Shown piece by piece: positions 53,452 to 61,822 of a stretch of 64,000 nucleotides of DNA (positions within the stretch are counted from its first letter, which is position 1; every line of letters starts with the position of its first letter). The translations under genes were made by a program, and so were the position numbers. The stretch is from Hallerella sp963656065 (GTDB lineage Bacteria > Fibrobacterota > Fibrobacteria > Fibrobacterales > Fibrobacteraceae): positions 124,001 to 188,000 of the forward strand of contig CAVKGV010000003.1 in assembly GCA_963656065.1 (NCBI GenBank), read 5' to 3'. The notes under the pieces were generated by a model. The model was not told the DNA's origin, made no database searches, and was given only the letters and a program-made list of their open reading frames with translations.

Positions 53452-56361
53452 TTACTTCTTGCCCGCAATGGCATCGACCGAACGGATCGCGCCAAACGTC
53501 TTGCCCTTGTAAGGATCCGGGCGGAACAGCTGGAAGAGAATCGCGGCGACAAATACGCAGGCAATTACCGTCCACGCCGTAAACCCAGAACCTGTGACCA
53601 CGCTACCTATCTGATAGACGATGAACGTCATGATCCAGGCCCAAACGTTCTGGAAGACAATGGCAAACCAGAACCACTTGCGATCGTTGAGTTCGCGAGC
53701 CATCGTCGCAATGGCGGCAAGGCACGGGGAATCGAGCAGGTTGAACAGCAGAAAGCAGAATGCGGCAAGCGCTGTCGGGAACCAAGTCTTCACAGCGGCG
53801 ACAACCTTGTTTGTCGCTTCTTCCTCTTCAAGAGCCGCATCCGCATCATCGCCATCGACACCGCCCAAAACACCCATCGTCACGACAATGCCTTCCTTCG
53901 CGGAGAATCCGGAGAGAGACGAAGCTGCAGCCTGCCAACCGCCCTGTTCACCGCCAAAGCCCAGCGGAATGAAAATGTAGCGAAGCTTATCGCCGATGCG
54001 GGCAATGATGGAATTCGCCTGGTTTTCAACAATTCCAAATTCCAGGTTTTCGGAGTCATGCGTCAAAGCGGTGAAAGATTCCTCGTCTGCGGTTTCTTCA
54101 GCGGCAGCGGCTTTTTCCGTTCCGAGAATCTGGATTCCATCGACAGCCAACACCGGAGTTTCTACGACCGCGGCCGTTTCCTGTTCCACTTCCGGAGCCG
54201 GAGTTTCCCAACCGTAAGTCGAGATGAACCACATCACAAGACACGCGAGGAAAAGAATCGTTCCCGCCTTGATGAGGAATCCCTTCGTGCGTTCCCAGGC
54301 ATGCAGCAAGACCGTCTTCGGTTGCGGCAAGTGGTATTGCGGAAGTTCCATCACGAACGGAGCGGCTTCCCCGTGGAAAGGCTTCGTCTTCTTGAGCATG
54401 ATGGCGGCCATCAGGACGCTCGCAATGCCGATAAAGTACATCGACGGAGCGACCCACGAACCGGAGCCCATCTGGGCGGCAATGACACCAGCCATACAGG
54501 CGAGAACCGGGAGCTTTGCGCCACACGGAATCCACGTCGTCGTCATAATCGTCAAACGGCGGTCATTATCGTTTTCAATCGTCTTGGAAGCCATGATGCC
54601 TGGGATTCCGCAGCCCGACGACACGAGAAGAGGAATAAAGCTCTTTCCCGAAAGTCCGAAATGGCGGAAGATACGGTCCATGACAAACGCAATGCGAACC
54701 ATGTATCCGCAATCCTCGATGAGCGAAAGGAGGATGAACAGGATGAACATCTGCGGGGTAAAGCCCACAACGGCTCCGATACCGCCGATGACACCGTTCA
54801 CAAGCGCATCGGAAAGGATTTCGTTTGCGCCGCCCTTTTCCAAAAGCCCGCTGACAAAAGCCGTCAATCCCGGAATAAAGATTCCGTAATCAGACGGATC
54901 GGGTTCGCCTTTTTCGACGACAGCCTTCGCCGCAGCGATGTTCTCGGCGTTGAACGCAACGGAATCCACCGTCGGTTCCTCGCCTTCTTCCACTTCACGT
55001 TCGAAAGTGATATACGCCGGATTGAGTTCCTCATCCTTGTCGGAGAGAATCGCCTGGGCGCGTTCGTAAGTCATCACAATCGCTTCGGCGGGTTCGCCTT
55101 CCGCCATTTCAGCGGTTCCAGATTCCGGCAGGACGGAAAGTTCCGCACCTTCCGCAACAAAAGCCTTCGCCGTATTGACAACAGCGGAATCCGTCAGGGC
55201 AAAAGTCTTGTCGCCAATCGTTACAATCGAATCTCCCTTTGCCGCAGAAGCGCTGATCTGGCTTTGCACGGCATAGGTATCGACAATTTTCTGGGCTGCG
55301 GCCTTGTAAGCATCACGCTTGTCGGCGGCATCCGCGATTACGCTCGCATCTTCAAATTCGCCTGCGGCTTCTTCGTAAGCGGAGGAACCGATACCGAACA
55401 GATGCCAGCCATCTTCGCCCATCAACTGGTCGTTCGCCCAGTCCGTTCCCATCGAACCGACCGTCGAAACCGAGATGTAATAAACAGCATACATGACAAG
55501 AAGGAAAATCGGAAGGCCGAGAATCCGGTTGGTGACAATGCGGTCCACCTTATCAGAAAATGTCAAGCGACTGCCGGACTTTTTCAAAACGCCATCGAGA
55601 ATATTTGCGATGTAATTGTAGCGTTCATCGGTGATAATCGATTCGCTGTCGTTGTCGCGCGCCTTTTCCAGGTTCGCCACGACTTCTTCAATTTTCGCCT
55701 TGTCCGCATCCGAAAGGGACAGACGGTTGTAAACGTTCTTGTCGCGTTCGATAAGCTTAATATCAAACCAGCGGCGAAGCTTTACATCGACGCTTGCCGG
55801 AAGGATCTTGTCAATTTCGGAAATCGCCGTTTCGACATCGTCAGCAAATTTCGCAGTCGCCTGTGTCGCGTTTGAATGGGAGATTTCAACGGCCTTCGCA
55901 GCCGCTTCCTGAACGCCCTTGCCGTAAAGCGCCTGCGTTTCGACAATTTCAACGCCAAGTTTTTCGGAAAGTTTCTTTACGTCGATGGTCGAGCCGGACT
56001 TTTTGAGCGCATCCATCATGTTGAGCGCAATTACCGTCGGCTTTCCGAGTTCGAGCAACTGGGTCGTCAGATAAAGGTTGCGTTCGATGTTTGTCGCATC
56101 GACAATGTCGAGAATCACGTTCGGCGCGGAACTCATCAAGTAGTCACGGCTGACGACTTCTTCTTGAGTATAAGGCGAAAGCGAATAAATACCCGGAAGG
56201 TCTGCAACGACAGTTTCCTTGGATTTTTTCAGTTTGCCTTCCTTGCGTTCCACGGTAACGCCAGGCCAGTTTCCGACATACTGGTTCGCTCCGGTAAGAG
56301 CGTTGAACATCGTAGTCTTTCCGCAGTTCGGATTTCCTGCGAGAGCAATTGTAGTTGCCAT
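53452..56361 (-). CDS. feoB: ferrous iron transport protein B, with large extra segments
   Basis: 969 residues, about 200 more than usual. The N-terminal G domain has GNPNCGKTTMFNALTG, DLPGIYSL and NMMD (G4). The membrane part has the Gate motifs around SSGCGIPGIMASKTI and PCGAKLPVLA. Extra sequence: about residues 325-490, after the first membrane helix, Ala/Glu-rich and predicted outside the cytoplasm (DKRDAYKAAAQKIVDTYAVQ); and about 715-790, with a similar acidic composition. These may bind or sense Fe2+ or contact a partner. It imports Fe2+ across the inner membrane. GGGAGA precedes the ATG; feoA lies 11 nt upstream. Confidence 0.94.
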   Translation of the reverse strand: MATTIALAGNPNCGKTTMFNALTGANQYVGNWPGVTVERKEGKLKKSKETVVADLPGIYSLSPYTQEEVVSRDYLMSSAPNVILDIVDATNIERNLYLTTQLLELGKPTVIALNMMDALKKSGSTIDVKKLSEKLGVEIVETQALYGKGVQEAAAKAVEISHSNATQATAKFADDVETAISEIDKILPASVDVKLRRWFDIKLIERDKNVYNRLSLSDADKAKIEEVVANLEKARDNDSESIITDERYNYIANILDGVLKKSGSRLTFSDKVDRIVTNRILGLPIFLLVMYAVYYISVSTVGSMGTDWANDQLMGEDGWHLFGIGSSAYEEAAGEFEDASVIADAADKRDAYKAAAQKIVDTYAVQSQISASAAKGDSIVTIGDKTFALTDSAVVNTAKAFVAEGAELSVLPESGTAEMAEGEPAEAIVMTYERAQAILSDKDEELNPAYITFEREVEEGEEPTVDSVAFNAENIAAAKAVVEKGEPDPSDYGIFIPGLTAFVSGLLEKGGANEILSDALVNGVIGGIGAVVGFTPQMFILFILLSLIEDCGYMVRIAFVMDRIFRHFGLSGKSFIPLLVSSGCGIPGIMASKTIENDNDRRLTIMTTTWIPCGAKLPVLACMAGVIAAQMGSGSWVAPSMYFIGIASVLMAAIMLKKTKPFHGEAAPFVMELPQYHLPQPKTVLLHAWERTKGFLIKAGTILFLACLVMWFISTYGWETPAPEVEQETAAVVETPVLAVDGIQILGTEKAAAAEETADEESFTALTHDSENLEFGIVENQANSIIARIGDKLRYIFIPLGFGGEQGGWQAAASSLSGFSAKEGIVVTMGVLGGVDGDDADAALEEEEATNKVVAAVKTWFPTALAAFCFLLFNLLDSPCLAAIATMARELNDRKWFWFAIVFQNVWAWIMTFIVYQIGSVVTGSGFTAWTVIACVFVAAILFQLFRPDPYKGKTFGAIRSVDAIAGKK

Positions 56362-56372
56362 TTCAGTTCTCC

Positions 56373-56594
56373 CTATGCCAGTTCCACACGTTCAGCGTCA
56401 TCCTTGCGAACGCTGAGTTCATAACCGCGGACCGTAATTTCAACCGGGTCTCCGAGCGGCGCAACTTTTCGAACATAGATTTCCGCACCGTTTGTCAATC
56501 CCATATCCATCAGACGACGTTTCAAAGCGCCTTCGCCACGAAGCTTCGAAACCTTGACAGTCTCTCCGACCTTTGCATCGCGTAAAGTTTTCAT
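56373..56594 (-). CDS. feoA: ferrous iron transport protein A
   Basis: 73 residues with the SH3-like FeoA fold: MKTLRDAKVGETVKVSKLRG, RLMDMGLTNGAEIYV and VRGYELSVRKDDAERV. FeoA is a small cytoplasmic protein that supports FeoB. It is 11 nt before feoB. A second feoA precedes it, so the operon holds two unfused FeoA proteins. Confidence 0.93.
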   Translation of the reverse strand: MKTLRDAKVGETVKVSKLRGEGALKRRLMDMGLTNGAEIYVRKVAPLGDPVEITVRGYELSVRKDDAERVELA

Positions 56595-56612
56595 CAGTGT
56601 CTCCTTACCGCA

Positions 56613-56822
56613 TTACACCATAATGCGGCTAGCCAATTTGTGGTCAAGAGCGATGCGGGATTCTTTCACTTTTACAATCACGTTTCCGCCAAGACTCGCA
56701 ACGACCGTCACCGGTGAACCGATGCTGAATCCGAGTTCGTTCAGGTGCTGCCTGACGGCGGCATCGCCGCTCAGACGCTTGACCGTAAAAAGTTCTCCAA
56801 TGGAGCAGAATGTTAAAGGCAT
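56613..56822 (-). CDS. feoA: second FeoA-domain protein
   Basis: 69 residues: MPLTFCSIGELFTVKRLSGD, HLNELGFSIGSPVTVVASLG and VKVESRIALD-like end (KVKESRIALDHKLASRIMV). The fold is the same as in the other FeoA, but the sequence differs enough for a separate role. Two FeoA proteins beside one FeoB are common in anaerobes and may form a hetero-oligomer. It lies 18 nt upstream of the first feoA and 21 nt after the barrel gene. Confidence 0.9.
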   Translation of the reverse strand: MPLTFCSIGELFTVKRLSGDAAVRQHLNELGFSIGSPVTVVASLGGNVIVKVKESRIALDHKLASRIMV

Positions 56823-56843
56823 CGCTCTAACCTCCTTAATTTG

Positions 56844-58010
56844 TTAGAAAGTAAAACCGACAGTTGCACCGGCTCCGAAATAGACTTCGTCCTGACCGGC
56901 ATATTCGCTCTTGCTGTCGCTCTCGTAATCGTCGCCAACCGGGATGCAGGCGCGAACATAGCCTTCAATCGAAAGGTTTTCCATCGGGTTGAAATAGGCT
57001 TTCGGACCGACAAAAACCTGGGCAAGCTCATCGTCCTTGTTGATGGACATCGTGTGATATTCACCCTGGACACCGACAGTAAGCTGGTCGTTCAAAGCAA
57101 AGCTCGGTTCGACATAAGCGAACATATATTCAGGAACTTCGATTTCGGTCGGATTATCCTTTGCGTCCGCCATGTATGCGTAGAAGGCGGTTCCCTTGAT
57201 ATTCAGCTTGCCGAGGTTGAATTCCGGTTCCACCGCAAAAGCGTGGCTCATCTTCGGTTCGTCTTCCTTGAGAGCGTCCGAAAGGAGGCCGTAAGCAACT
57301 TGGACATTCACCGATTCGCCAAAGACGAGATTTGCGGTCACACCGGCACGGAGACGGTTTGCGCTTTCCTGCTGGTAGCTCTGGTAGTTCACAAACGGAC
57401 GGATGGTGTGCGAACCGAGAGCGAGTTCGTAAGCGACATGCACGTCATAGGACTTGCAGTCAGACGATTCTTCCGAATAGACATCGAGACAGTCATCGTC
57501 ATCGGTTCCCCAACCCGCACCGAGCACGAGGCCGTAAGCGTTCAGTTCGATACCGCGGATGTTACGTTCCGTCATGCCCACGGCGGCATCTCCCGGATCG
57601 TCGTAATCATAGTAGCGGAAGGCGCCTTCCGAATAGGTAAAGTCACCGGCCTTGATGGCGATGTTGTCGTTCATCTGGTACTGGATGAACGCGCCGTCGT
57701 ATGCGAAAGAAGGGGCGGAATTATCGTCGTCCGCCGAGATGGCCGCTTCCGCAGACCACTTTTCGTTGAACTTCACCGAAAATACGAGATTGAACGTCGA
57801 AGAATAGTCGTGCAGCCACTTTTTGTCATTCCCGTTGTTCCCGACTTCATCACGCGGATCAACCTGCTTAAAATGGGTGTTCGCTTCGAATTCGACTTCG
57901 CCCGCTACGGAGAACTGGGGACCTCCCTGCTCCTTCGCCGGAGCCTCCTCTGCAAACAGCGGAGCCGCAGCCACCGCGGAAGCCAAAATCATGCCGAATG
58001 TCTTTTTCAT
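56844..58010 (-). CDS. outer-membrane porin-like barrel of the feo operon
   Basis: 388 residues. The signal peptide covers about 1-20 (MKKTFGMILASAVAAAPLFA). The mature part is made of amphipathic beta strands with aromatic girdles and acidic loops (for example DDDDCLDVYSEESSDCKSYD, with two Cys), ending GAGATVGFTF with a C-terminal Phe, the outer-membrane insertion signal. It resembles general porins of the FCB group. As first gene of the operon with feoA and feoB it probably lets Fe2+ through the outer membrane; that is inferred from context. AAGGAA precedes the ATG. Confidence 0.8.
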   Translation of the reverse strand: MKKTFGMILASAVAAAPLFAEEAPAKEQGGPQFSVAGEVEFEANTHFKQVDPRDEVGNNGNDKKWLHDYSSTFNLVFSVKFNEKWSAEAAISADDDNSAPSFAYDGAFIQYQMNDNIAIKAGDFTYSEGAFRYYDYDDPGDAAVGMTERNIRGIELNAYGLVLGAGWGTDDDDCLDVYSEESSDCKSYDVHVAYELALGSHTIRPFVNYQSYQQESANRLRAGVTANLVFGESVNVQVAYGLLSDALKEDEPKMSHAFAVEPEFNLGKLNIKGTAFYAYMADAKDNPTEIEVPEYMFAYVEPSFALNDQLTVGVQGEYHTMSINKDDELAQVFVGPKAYFNPMENLSIEGYVRACIPVGDDYESDSKSEYAGQDEVYFGAGATVGFTF

Positions 58011-58040
58011 GGTATTTCCTTTGTTTATCTCTGTTCTTTT

Positions 58041-58054
58041 TTAGCTTAGGCTAT
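58041..58054. promoter_or_regulatory. predicted DtxR-family box 1
   Basis: TTAGCTTAGGCTAT, a 14-bp dyad with one end mismatch to the shared pattern TTAGYYNNRGCTAA. It lies between the -10 element and the porin start codon on the minus strand. Confidence 0.6.
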
Positions 58055-58059
58055 TTTTT

Positions 58060-58073
58060 TTAGCCAAAGCTAA
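58060..58073. promoter_or_regulatory. predicted DtxR-family box 2, containing the -10 element
   Basis: TTAGCCAAAGCTAA, a perfect TTAGC/GCTAA dyad. On the minus strand it reads TTAGCTTTGGCTAA and contains TAGCTTTG (58065-58072), an exact TAnnTTTG -10 element for the porin-feo operon. A repressor here would cover the promoter. Confidence 0.75.
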
Positions 58074-58087
58074 TTAGTCTGGGCTAA
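58074..58087. promoter_or_regulatory. predicted DtxR-family box 3
   Basis: TTAGTCTGGGCTAA directly abuts box 2, so two dimers could bind side by side. Confidence 0.7.
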
Positions 58088-58107
58088 ATGTAGTACAGCA
58101 GAAAAAA

Positions 58108-58121
58108 TTAGTCAAGGCTAA
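58108..58121. promoter_or_regulatory. predicted DtxR-family box 4
   Basis: TTAGTCAAGGCTAA, the same 14-bp pattern, 20 nt beyond box 3 and upstream of the -33 region. Confidence 0.7.
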
Positions 58122-58167
58122 GCATAAAGGAATATACTTGCATTTCGCTTGCGGTTAGAACAAACGG

Positions 58168-58566
58168 CTATTTTCGTTCCTTGCCTGGAGCGTTTTTCGA
58201 AACAAAGGATTCGATTCGGTCCAGCGTTTCGCTCGAAAGGACGTGTTCGATGGAACAGGCGTCGGCGTTTGCATTCTTCGGGGAAACCCCCAGCTGGAGC
58301 AAAAAACTTTTGAGGAGCGTATGGCGGCCAAAAACCGACTTTGCGACCGAGAGCCCGGTTTTCGTCAGATTGACCCCGCCGTAGGGTTCCTGCTCGACAT
58401 AACCCAGCAATTTCAGTTCATGCATCGCCCGGACGGCGGACGGAGCCTTCACCCCTAGCTCGGACGCGATATCCTTGAGGCGTGCGATTCCCTTGGACAG
58501 ATGCAGCATGTGCACCATTTCCAAATAATCTTCAAGGCTCTGGCTGAGTTTTTTTGTCGTACCCAT
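58168..58566 (-). CDS. DtxR/MntR-family metal-dependent regulator
   Basis: 132 residues from the ATG at 58566; a TTG three codons upstream would overlap the -10-like TAGATTGC. It has a winged helix (IARLKDIASELGVKAPSAVR, with AMHELKLLGYVEQEP) and the dimerisation/metal domain, without the SH3-like third domain. Likely metal ligands are Asp and Glu in SLEDYLEMV (as MntR D8 and E11), His in GRHTLLKSF, and Cys, Glu and His in DACSIEHVLS. The Cys is the DtxR/IdeR form, where MntR has Glu. It probably senses Fe2+ and represses the feo operon through the 14-bp boxes between the two genes. Confidence 0.88.
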   Translation of the reverse strand: MGTTKKLSQSLEDYLEMVHMLHLSKGIARLKDIASELGVKAPSAVRAMHELKLLGYVEQEPYGGVNLTKTGLSVAKSVFGRHTLLKSFLLQLGVSPKNANADACSIEHVLSSETLDRIESFVSKNAPGKERK

Positions 58567-58618
58567 AAGAAGCAATCTAAAAAATTAAGTTTCCGGAAAA
58601 AGACCGCCGACACAAACC

Positions 58619-59668
58619 CTACTTGATTTTCCATTCAACGCGTTTCACGTTTTCACCGTCCGAAGTCCTCACCCTGAATTTTTTCGACCCGATTACCGGA
58701 CCGTCCTTGACAGCGGATTCGACCATCCAGACACCGTCGGAAAGATTCCGCTTTTTCGTGTAGATGCGAAAGCCTTCTTCCCGACTACCGCGAGTGCGCA
58801 TCCGCACCGAAGAAATCCTATCGACCTCTTCGAAGTTTCCCGTCCCAGGATCTTTCCGGAACCAGCGATGTTCCAGCTGCACCGCGATGTGTGCCGGAGC
58901 GAAAACGGAACTCACAAAAGTCACCCCGTTACCGTCCGAGACGGTCACCGTCGGCAAACGGATTCCCGCTTTTTCCAAAATTCCCGGCTCATCCACCAAG
59001 CAGGAATAATCCTTCGAAAACCCGACACAGGCGTTCTGGTCCTTGAGGACAAGCGGCACGGGAGGTATCCAGTTCAAAAGATACGCCAAGAGCAGCGCGA
59101 CCGAAATCCCGATCGGAGCAAACAAGGTTTTCAACGGACGACCGGAAATCTTGAATGCGGCAAAGCAGATGCCGAAAGAAACGATGACGGAAACAAAAAA
59201 CCAGCCAAACCCGATTCCATCGACAAGATGCGGAATCAGGAAGTTCAAATACATCGTTCCCAACAAATTAAAAAGCGCCAGGGAAAATCCGAATGTCGCA
59301 TATTTTTTCTGCAAAAATTCATTTGCGACCAAAAAGCCGGCAAGAATTACGACCAGGAAAAGTGCGCCGACGGAACCGCTGCTCTTGAAATAGCAAACCA
59401 CCAGCGCACTGAAAAGGCTCCCGAAGCAGAACTGGACGATATACGTAAAACGGCCCTGCCACTTTTCCGACCAGGACCTGTCCAAAAATTTTCCGGGAGC
59501 CGCCGAGAGCAAAATCAACGCGGCAAGCGAAACGATATAATACAAGAGAAGAATCGCCAGATCCGATGTCTGGACCAGTTTTCCGAGCGTGATGGAGTCC
59601 CACGTAAAGCCTCCGAAAAAGGAAGCCGCCGGTAGGAACTTTCGGACTTTCTGGATGATTTCTGGCAT
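58619..59668 (-). CDS. membrane protein with C-terminal DUF2914 domain
   Basis: 349 residues. About seven membrane helices fill residues 15-210 (for example LGKLVQTSDLAILLLYYIVS and IGFGWFFVSVIVSFGICFAA). The C-terminal 130 residues are extracytoplasmic in prediction, with HRWFRKDPGTGNFEEVDRIS and GVWMVESAVKDGPVIGSKKF typical of DUF2914. The function of that domain is not known. TATTTTTG (59690-59697 on the minus strand) gives a likely -10 with a leader of about 20 nt. It is a single gene. Confidence 0.8.
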   Translation of the reverse strand: MPEIIQKVRKFLPAASFFGGFTWDSITLGKLVQTSDLAILLLYYIVSLAALILLSAAPGKFLDRSWSEKWQGRFTYIVQFCFGSLFSALVVCYFKSSGSVGALFLVVILAGFLVANEFLQKKYATFGFSLALFNLLGTMYLNFLIPHLVDGIGFGWFFVSVIVSFGICFAAFKISGRPLKTLFAPIGISVALLLAYLLNWIPPVPLVLKDQNACVGFSKDYSCLVDEPGILEKAGIRLPTVTVSDGNGVTFVSSVFAPAHIAVQLEHRWFRKDPGTGNFEEVDRISSVRMRTRGSREEGFRIYTKKRNLSDGVWMVESAVKDGPVIGSKKFRVRTSDGENVKRVEWKIK

Positions 59669-59749
59669 AGGGACCTTGTTCTCGACTTTTCAAAAATAGG
59701 TTTTTCCCGCAAGAAATCCAACGACTTTATCTTTCCAATGGACCTTTTT

Positions 59750-59757
59750 TATTTTTA
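59750..59757 (+). promoter_or_regulatory. -10-like element TATTTTTA before cls
   Basis: TATTTTTA (one mismatch to TAnnTTTG) is followed by ACACC and the ATG at 59763, with no ribosome binding site. Confidence 0.45.
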
Positions 59758-59762
59758 ACACC

Positions 59763-61337
59763 ATGAAACGGAAAACGAAACGACTTGAAAAACACAAGGC
59801 ATGGACATTCCTTATCTACAGCCGATTTCTCTTGACATTTCTGCTGGTCCTCATCCAGATAGCCTATTACGTTTATCTCTGTCTGCGCCTCACCCCGTAC
59901 AACAATTTTCTGGTAGGCCTTAACATCGTCATCAGCTTCGCGTTCATCACCTACCTCATCAACTCGTCCCAGAAAAACGATTTCAAGCTGGTATGGCTGA
60001 TTCCAGTCCTGATTTTCCCGATATTCGGAATTTCCATGTACTTCTTCACTCGGCTCAACTACGGGAAACGGAAAGTCGGCAAGAAGCTTTCCCAGGCGAA
60101 GGAAATTACGAACAAATTCACAGCAAGCGCAGAGCTTGACGAAAAAACGCTGGAAAAATTTCCCGAAATCCGGGACATCGCCACTTACACGAAAAGCGCC
60201 GAACATTTTCCCTGCTTTTCCGACAACCGCACAACCTATTATCCTAGCGGCGAAGCGGCCCTTCCCGAGATGCTTTCCGCGCTAAAAAAAGCCGAACAAT
60301 TCATCTTCCTCGATTACTTTGTGATTCAAATCGGAACTTTCTGGAATCAGGTTTTGGAAATCATCGCGGAACGCGCGAGGCACGGCGTACAGGTACGCCT
60401 TCTTTTTGACAGCATCGGTTCCGTCGGAATTGCCTCCCGCCGTTTTTGCCACGCGCTCAAAAACTTGGGAATCGAAGCCCGCGAATTCATGCCGATGGTT
60501 CCCGTTTTCGACATGGGACTGAACAACCGCGACCACCACAAGATTATGGACATCGACGGAAAAGTCTGCTTTACCGGCGGAATCAACCTGACCGATGAAT
60601 ACGTCAATCGGGATCACCACCGGTTCGCTTACTGGAAAGACAGCGTTATCCGGATAGAAGGAAGTTCCGTCCAATCCTTCACCAAGATGTTCCTCCAGAT
60701 TTGGCATTCCCACGACAAGAAGACTTTTGAAATCGAATCGGACTGCAAAAAATTTCTCTCCGTCCAAAAGCAGCAAATCACGGCAGCGGGAGCCGTAATC
60801 CCCTACGCCGACGACGGTTACAATTCCCAGGATCTTGCCGAAAACGTTTACCACTACATTTTAGGGAAATCACAAAAATACGTGCACATCATGTCGCCCT
60901 ATCTGGTTCTCGACGACAGCATCCTCAACGCATTGGTATTTGCCGCGGGCCGCGGAGTCGATGTGAAGGTTATACTTCCCGGAGACTATGACCATTACAT
61001 CACCTACTGCATCGGTCTAAGATTCGCCAAGACGCTAGTCCAAAATGGCGTCCACGTCTATCTCTACAAGCCGGGATTCCTCCATTCCAAAATTTTTGTC
61101 GCAGACGATCTGGTGGCGACCGTCGGATCCGTCAACCTGGACTATCGCAGCTTCTACTACCATTTCGAATGCGGTGCGTTCCTCTTCAAGACCGATTCCA
61201 TCCGGGACATCGAACAAGACTTCCAAGCGACCGTTCTCCAATGCGAAGAGCTGACTCTCGAAAACTACAAGAGCCAAGTTTCCCGCACACAAAGACTGCT
61301 CGGATGGCTTTGCAAAATTCTTTCCCCCCTGATGTGA
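59763..61337 (+). CDS. cls: cardiolipin synthase
   Basis: 524 residues. Two N-terminal membrane helices (about 18-38 and 45-65, plus a third near 80) lead to two phospholipase D motifs: HHKIMDIDGKVCFTGGINLT and HSKIFVADDLVATVGSVNLD. A QIWHSHDKKTF segment and the end region FQATVLQCEEL are also typical. It condenses two phosphatidylglycerol molecules into cardiolipin at the inner membrane. It has its own promoter and a bidirectional terminator shared with rpsI. Confidence 0.93.
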   Translation: MKRKTKRLEKHKAWTFLIYSRFLLTFLLVLIQIAYYVYLCLRLTPYNNFLVGLNIVISFAFITYLINSSQKNDFKLVWLIPVLIFPIFGISMYFFTRLNYGKRKVGKKLSQAKEITNKFTASAELDEKTLEKFPEIRDIATYTKSAEHFPCFSDNRTTYYPSGEAALPEMLSALKKAEQFIFLDYFVIQIGTFWNQVLEIIAERARHGVQVRLLFDSIGSVGIASRRFCHALKNLGIEAREFMPMVPVFDMGLNNRDHHKIMDIDGKVCFTGGINLTDEYVNRDHHRFAYWKDSVIRIEGSSVQSFTKMFLQIWHSHDKKTFEIESDCKKFLSVQKQQITAAGAVIPYADDGYNSQDLAENVYHYILGKSQKYVHIMSPYLVLDDSILNALVFAAGRGVDVKVILPGDYDHYITYCIGLRFAKTLVQNGVHVYLYKPGFLHSKIFVADDLVATVGSVNLDYRSFYYHFECGAFLFKTDSIRDIEQDFQATVLQCEELTLENYKSQVSRTQRLLGWLCKILSPLM

Positions 61338-61349
61338 AAAAACCTACGG

Positions 61350-61377
61350 AAAAGGCTCCCGGAACCGGGAGCCTTTT
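61350..61377. terminator. bidirectional terminator between cls and rpsI
   Basis: AAAAGGCTCCCGG, AA, CCGGGAGCCTTTT: a perfect 13-bp inverted repeat between convergent genes. Confidence 0.92.
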
Positions 61378-61401
61378 CTTTGAAAATTTCGCTTTCGGAA
61401 A

Positions 61402-61806
61402 TTAACGCTTCGAGAACTGGAAGTTCTTGCGAGCCTTCTTGCGACCGAACTTCTTACGTTCGACAGCGCGAGAGTCACGCGTCATCAGTCCTTCCTTCTT
61501 GAGGGCGGACTTGTCTTCCGCATTGTTCGCAACGAGCGCGCGCGCAATGCCCAAGCGGACCGCACCCATCTGGCCGGCGATTCCGCCACCGTGGGCGTTG
61601 ACTTCGACATCCCATTCGCTCGCGTTGTTGAGAACGGAGAACGGAAGGTTAGCGATCATGTCCTGGACATCGGAATGGAAATATTCCTTGAAATCGCGAC
61701 CATTGATGGTACGCTTGCCGGTACCCGGCTTCAAGATAACTGCAGCGATGGCGTTCTTGCGACGACCCGTGCCACGGTAGATCTTTTTAGATTTTGCGGT
61801 AGTAAT
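61402..61806 (-). CDS. rpsI: 30S ribosomal protein S9, apparent ATT start
   Basis: 134 residues if translation begins at ATT (61804-61806). From there the protein reads (M)TTAKSKKIYRGTGRRKNAIA, the normal S9 N-terminus, and goes on to VKPGTG-like LKPGTGKRTINGRDF and the conserved end RKKARKNFQFSKR. GGAGG lies 8 nt before the ATT. No ATG, GTG or TTG occurs in frame between that site and the TTG at 61734, which would remove 24 conserved residues. S9 binds the 16S rRNA head with its C-terminal tail in the P site. It follows rplM by 16 nt, the usual L13-S9 pair. Confidence 0.9.
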   Translation of the reverse strand: MTTAKSKKIYRGTGRRKNAIAAVILKPGTGKRTINGRDFKEYFHSDVQDMIANLPFSVLNNASEWDVEVNAHGGGIAGQMGAVRLGIARALVANNAEDKSALKKEGLMTRDSRAVERKKFGRKKARKNFQFSKR

Positions 61807-61822
61807 AGCTTTATCCTCCGTC

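Noticed and set aside
54058..55875. 605-codon plus-strand frame opposite feoB
   Set aside because: It lies inside feoB on the other strand, is rich in Arg and His as such shadows are, and shows no domain.
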